Below are positions 61,690-64,000 of a DNA stretch of 64,000 nucleotides, in pieces (position 1 is the first letter of the stretch; every line of letters starts with the position of its first letter). The notes beneath the pieces were generated by a model. The model worked only from the letters and a program-made list of their open reading frames with translations. It did not search any database and had not been told where the DNA came from. Made by a program: the position numbers and the translations under genes. Source of the DNA: Carya illinoinensis (Eukaryota > Streptophyta > Magnoliopsida > Fagales > Juglandaceae); the NCBI RefSeq assembly GCF_018687715.1, contig NC_056756.1:1054001-1118000 (forward strand), written 5' to 3'.

Positions 61690-61912
61690 TTTCTTTCAAA
61701 TATTGGCCAATATTTTACATCGGTATTCTTCGACGGTTCTTGATTCACTTTCTCCATTATTTCTGGTAATGTCAATTGCCATCTCATATGGAAATACGTT
61801 GTCGACAACGATTTTATTTCTATCCATAATTTTTCCATTATTCATAAAATGTAACGAGATCTCGTTATTTTCAGGTACCTGTCCCTCTTCAAGGGAAGAC
61901 ATTTTCATGAAA
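61570..61912 (-). pseudogene. Decayed copia pol segment (linker before reverse transcriptase)
   Basis: Minus-strand frames read VPENNEISLHF, DRNKIVVDNVFPYEMA and SRTVEEYR. In a second frame comes VQTPKEVMLVECQWVFMKRK, which corresponds to the start of the Ty1-copia reverse transcriptase (PVGYKWVF-type motif). A frameshift separates the parts and the RT palm does not follow. Confidence 0.75.
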
Positions 61913-62619
61913 AACCTCTTTAGGAGGCACTCTTCAAGAGTTTATATAGGAGAATTTTATACAAAGAATTTGGATGGACTTTATTGCTTGTTTTGTGGGT
62001 ATGACCTCTTCAGGAGCACCAAATTATTTATGCATTTATCTTTTGAGATACTCTATCTTTTGTATCGATAAGTCTCACATGCCTTTATACATGTTTTTAA
62101 ACTGCTGAATTTCTTAATTGTCCTACAGGGACTTCAATCCTTGCTGGGATTTTAGTAGCTAGAATATGAGACATTTTTATCTTATTGCATCCAAAATTTA
62201 ATTATCATCTGAACTTCTGGTTCACATATGATAATCAAGATAACGTTGAATAATTTCATCTTATTTGCTTCAAGCAATTTTTTTTTTCCACTTCTGGTGG
62301 TAAGACTTTATAGTAAAAAAATCTTCTGGTTTTTTTATGGACATCCATATGAAAATCATTCGACTTATCGTAATTGATTTTGGATAATCAAGATAACCAT
62401 GAAAAGATATAAATATTTTGAATCATATCACCTTTTGATGCATCATAATATTTGATTCAATAATTTGTATAATATCATTTCAAAGAGAAAGCTTACAGCT
62501 TTTTCAATACGAGCTTCTGGCCCGAAAAGATATTCATTATCACGTCCAATCTCTTAGTTTCTTTGAATGAAACGCATTACTCTTTTCACTTCAGGGAATA
62601 TAATGATATAAATTCATTA

Positions 62620-62890
62620 TTATTCACTTCAGGGAATGATGTAGATCTAGTAAGACGTGAATAATGATTCTTATTAAAAGCTCATTATTTTGTTCAGTCA
62701 CTGAAAGACCTGATACAAATTTATAATATATTGTGAACGTTTACATTTTATATTGTTACTTCAGGAGCATACTCGATATTGCTATTTCAAGAGCACATTC
62801 GAGACGTTCATTTAAATATATATTCTTTCCACAATTTCAATTATGCAACTTCAGGTGCATAAATCATAATGAGCTTTTGGTACAAGTATC
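62620..62890 (-). repeat. Diverged partial copy of the gag segment
   Basis: The order TCACTTCAGGGAATGATGTA, AAAAGCTCATTATTTTG, GAGCACATTCGAGACG, CAACTTCAGGTGCAT matches 63525-63835 in the gag gene in the same orientation. No frame is open. Confidence 0.75.
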
Positions 62891-63202
62891 ACTCATATGA
62901 GATACTCAATAAAATTATTGATTTAGGGCGATCCTTCAGGGATGCTCCATTTCCATTTTCAGATAAATCATATCATCAATAATTTATAACAAGTATAAAT
63001 AAATAAAACTTTCATTACTACAAAACATTGTAGAATATAAAAATATTTTATAATAAGATAAAAGAAATACATTAATTAAAAATGAACACTTTCATGATCA
63101 ACTCTACCACTAGAATCCTCAAAGAAATCAGAAACATCAAGATTTGTAATATCTTCTCCATCTATAGAATCTAAAGCATATGATGGTTCAGTAAAATTTA
63201 TT

Positions 63203-64000
63203 TCAAATTTCTTTGTTTTTTTCTTTTATAGAAGATTGATATAAGTCAACCAAGTGCTTATCTGTACGACAGATACGAGCCCAATGTCCAGTCATACCAC
63301 ATTTATGGCATCCATCTTCATTTTTCTTTAAAAATTTGTTTTGGGGACCTTTGCCATTCTCTGAGTTGAACCACTTCTGGTGGTACGGTGTATATCTATT
63401 ATTGTCCTTTTTAGTGTGGTCACTTCTAGGACCTCCACTTCCATAGTTTTTCCTACCACGTCCACGCCCTCGTTTGCTTTGAAAAGATGCACCATTCGCT
63501 TCTGAGAATGATGTAAATCTAGTACCATTCACTTCAGGAAATGATATAGAACCAGTAGGACATGACTGGTGATTTCTTAACAAAAGCTCATTATTTTGCT
63601 CAGCTAATAGAAGACAAGATATAAGTTCAAAATATTTTTTGAACTTTCGCTCTCGATACTGCTGCTGCAGGAGCACATTCGAGGCATGAAAAGTAGTATA
63701 TGTTTTCTCTAACAAGTCATCATCAGTGACTTTTTCACCACATAATTTCAATAGCGAGCTAATTTTAAAGAGTGCAGAGTTATACTCACTAACACTCTTG
63801 AAGTCTTGCAACTTCAGGTGCATCCAATCATGACGAGCTTTTGGGAGGATTACAGTTTTCTGGTGTTCATATCTCTCCCTTAAATCATTCTACAAAATAA
63901 GTGGATCTTTTACCGTTAGATACTCAGTTTTTAATTCTTCATGAAGATGGTGCCGAAAGAAAATCATTGCCTTAGCACGGTCCTACAGGGACCCTTGATT
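63203..64000 (-). pseudogene. Copia gag (partial, one premature stop)
   Basis: The minus frame entering at 64000 continues to the stop at 63203. It shows gag-type helical sequence (DLRERYEHQKTVILPKARHD, FKSVSEYNSALFKISSLLKL), a basic RGRGRGRKN patch and a CCHC zinc knuckle CHKCGMTGHWARIC that binds RNA. A TAG at 63890-63892 replaces a codon (probably Trp) between DPLIL and NDLRERY. Downstream of the ATG at 63823 the frame is open for 206 codons. The 5' end of gag and the 5' LTR lie outside the window. Confidence 0.85.

Noticed and set aside
59005..64000. Endogenous pararetrovirus instead of a retrotransposon
   Set aside because: LTR with inverted TGTTATAAA ends, polypurine tract, copia-type RNase H tail and gag zinc knuckle all point to Ty1-copia.

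Overview
The window is nuclear DNA of a flowering plant, most likely a woody eudicot. It has spliced genes with GT-AG introns, plant-specific proteins (caffeoyl-CoA O-methyltransferase, WSD1-type wax ester synthase, chloroplast CBSX protein), AT-rich intergenic DNA and many plant transposable elements. The ATGAGATGAGAT-type MITEs suggest Juglandaceae (walnut, pecan) or another Fagales, but that is an impression and not proof.

Seven host genes are supported. From left to right they are: a MED25-binding RING-H2 E3 ligase of the MBR type (minus strand, 1-1101, cut by the window edge); CCoAOMT (7202-8743, 5 exons, 247 aa); ribosomal protein uS9/RPS16 (minus, 13421-13858, intronless); a WSD1-like acyltransferase (23121-26879, 6 exons, 478 aa); the DOA10-type E3 ligase SUD1/CER9 (28379-35465, 9 exons, about 1107 aa); poly(A)-binding protein (minus, 36448-41351, 9 exons, 647 aa); and the chloroplast CBSX protein (52154-58099, 8 exons, 238 aa). 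Exon chains were assembled by hand from reading-frame continuity and splice sites. The order MBR2 - CCoAOMT1 - SUD1 - PAB2 - CBSX2 matches, as I recall it, Arabidopsis At4g34040 - 34050 - 34100 - 34110 - 34120. The window therefore looks like an old collinear block with RPS16, the WSD1-like gene and transposons in between.

The intergenic DNA is mostly mobile-element material. It includes a MULE-like inverted-repeat element (10529-11717), a MITE with 9-bp near-duplicate flanks (12365-12554), and a frameshifted SR-protein-kinase pseudogene fragment (16391-16620). A 2.7-kb LTR-like element (17014-19750) has a perfect TAACC target duplication and carries a 31-bp minisatellite. A Tourist-like MITE with TTA duplications lies at 20016-20358. 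A full-length but mutated 6.9-kb hAT element (42124-49021, duplication GTTCTGAT) has a MULE-type element nested in it (46713-47848, perfect 9-bp duplication ATTGTACTA). At the right edge is a decayed Ty1-copia element on the minus strand (59005 to beyond 64000). It carries an intact 141-aa ORF on the opposite strand with its own TATA box.

Functionally the host genes cover lignin monomer methylation (CCoAOMT), surface wax and cutin (WSD1-like, SUD1/CER9), translation (RPS16, PABP), ubiquitin signalling (MBR-type, SUD1) and plastid redox control (CBSX). The best candidates for something not commonly described are the antisense copia ORF, the hAT/MULE nest, and the two short MULE-like elements with unexplained internal sequence.
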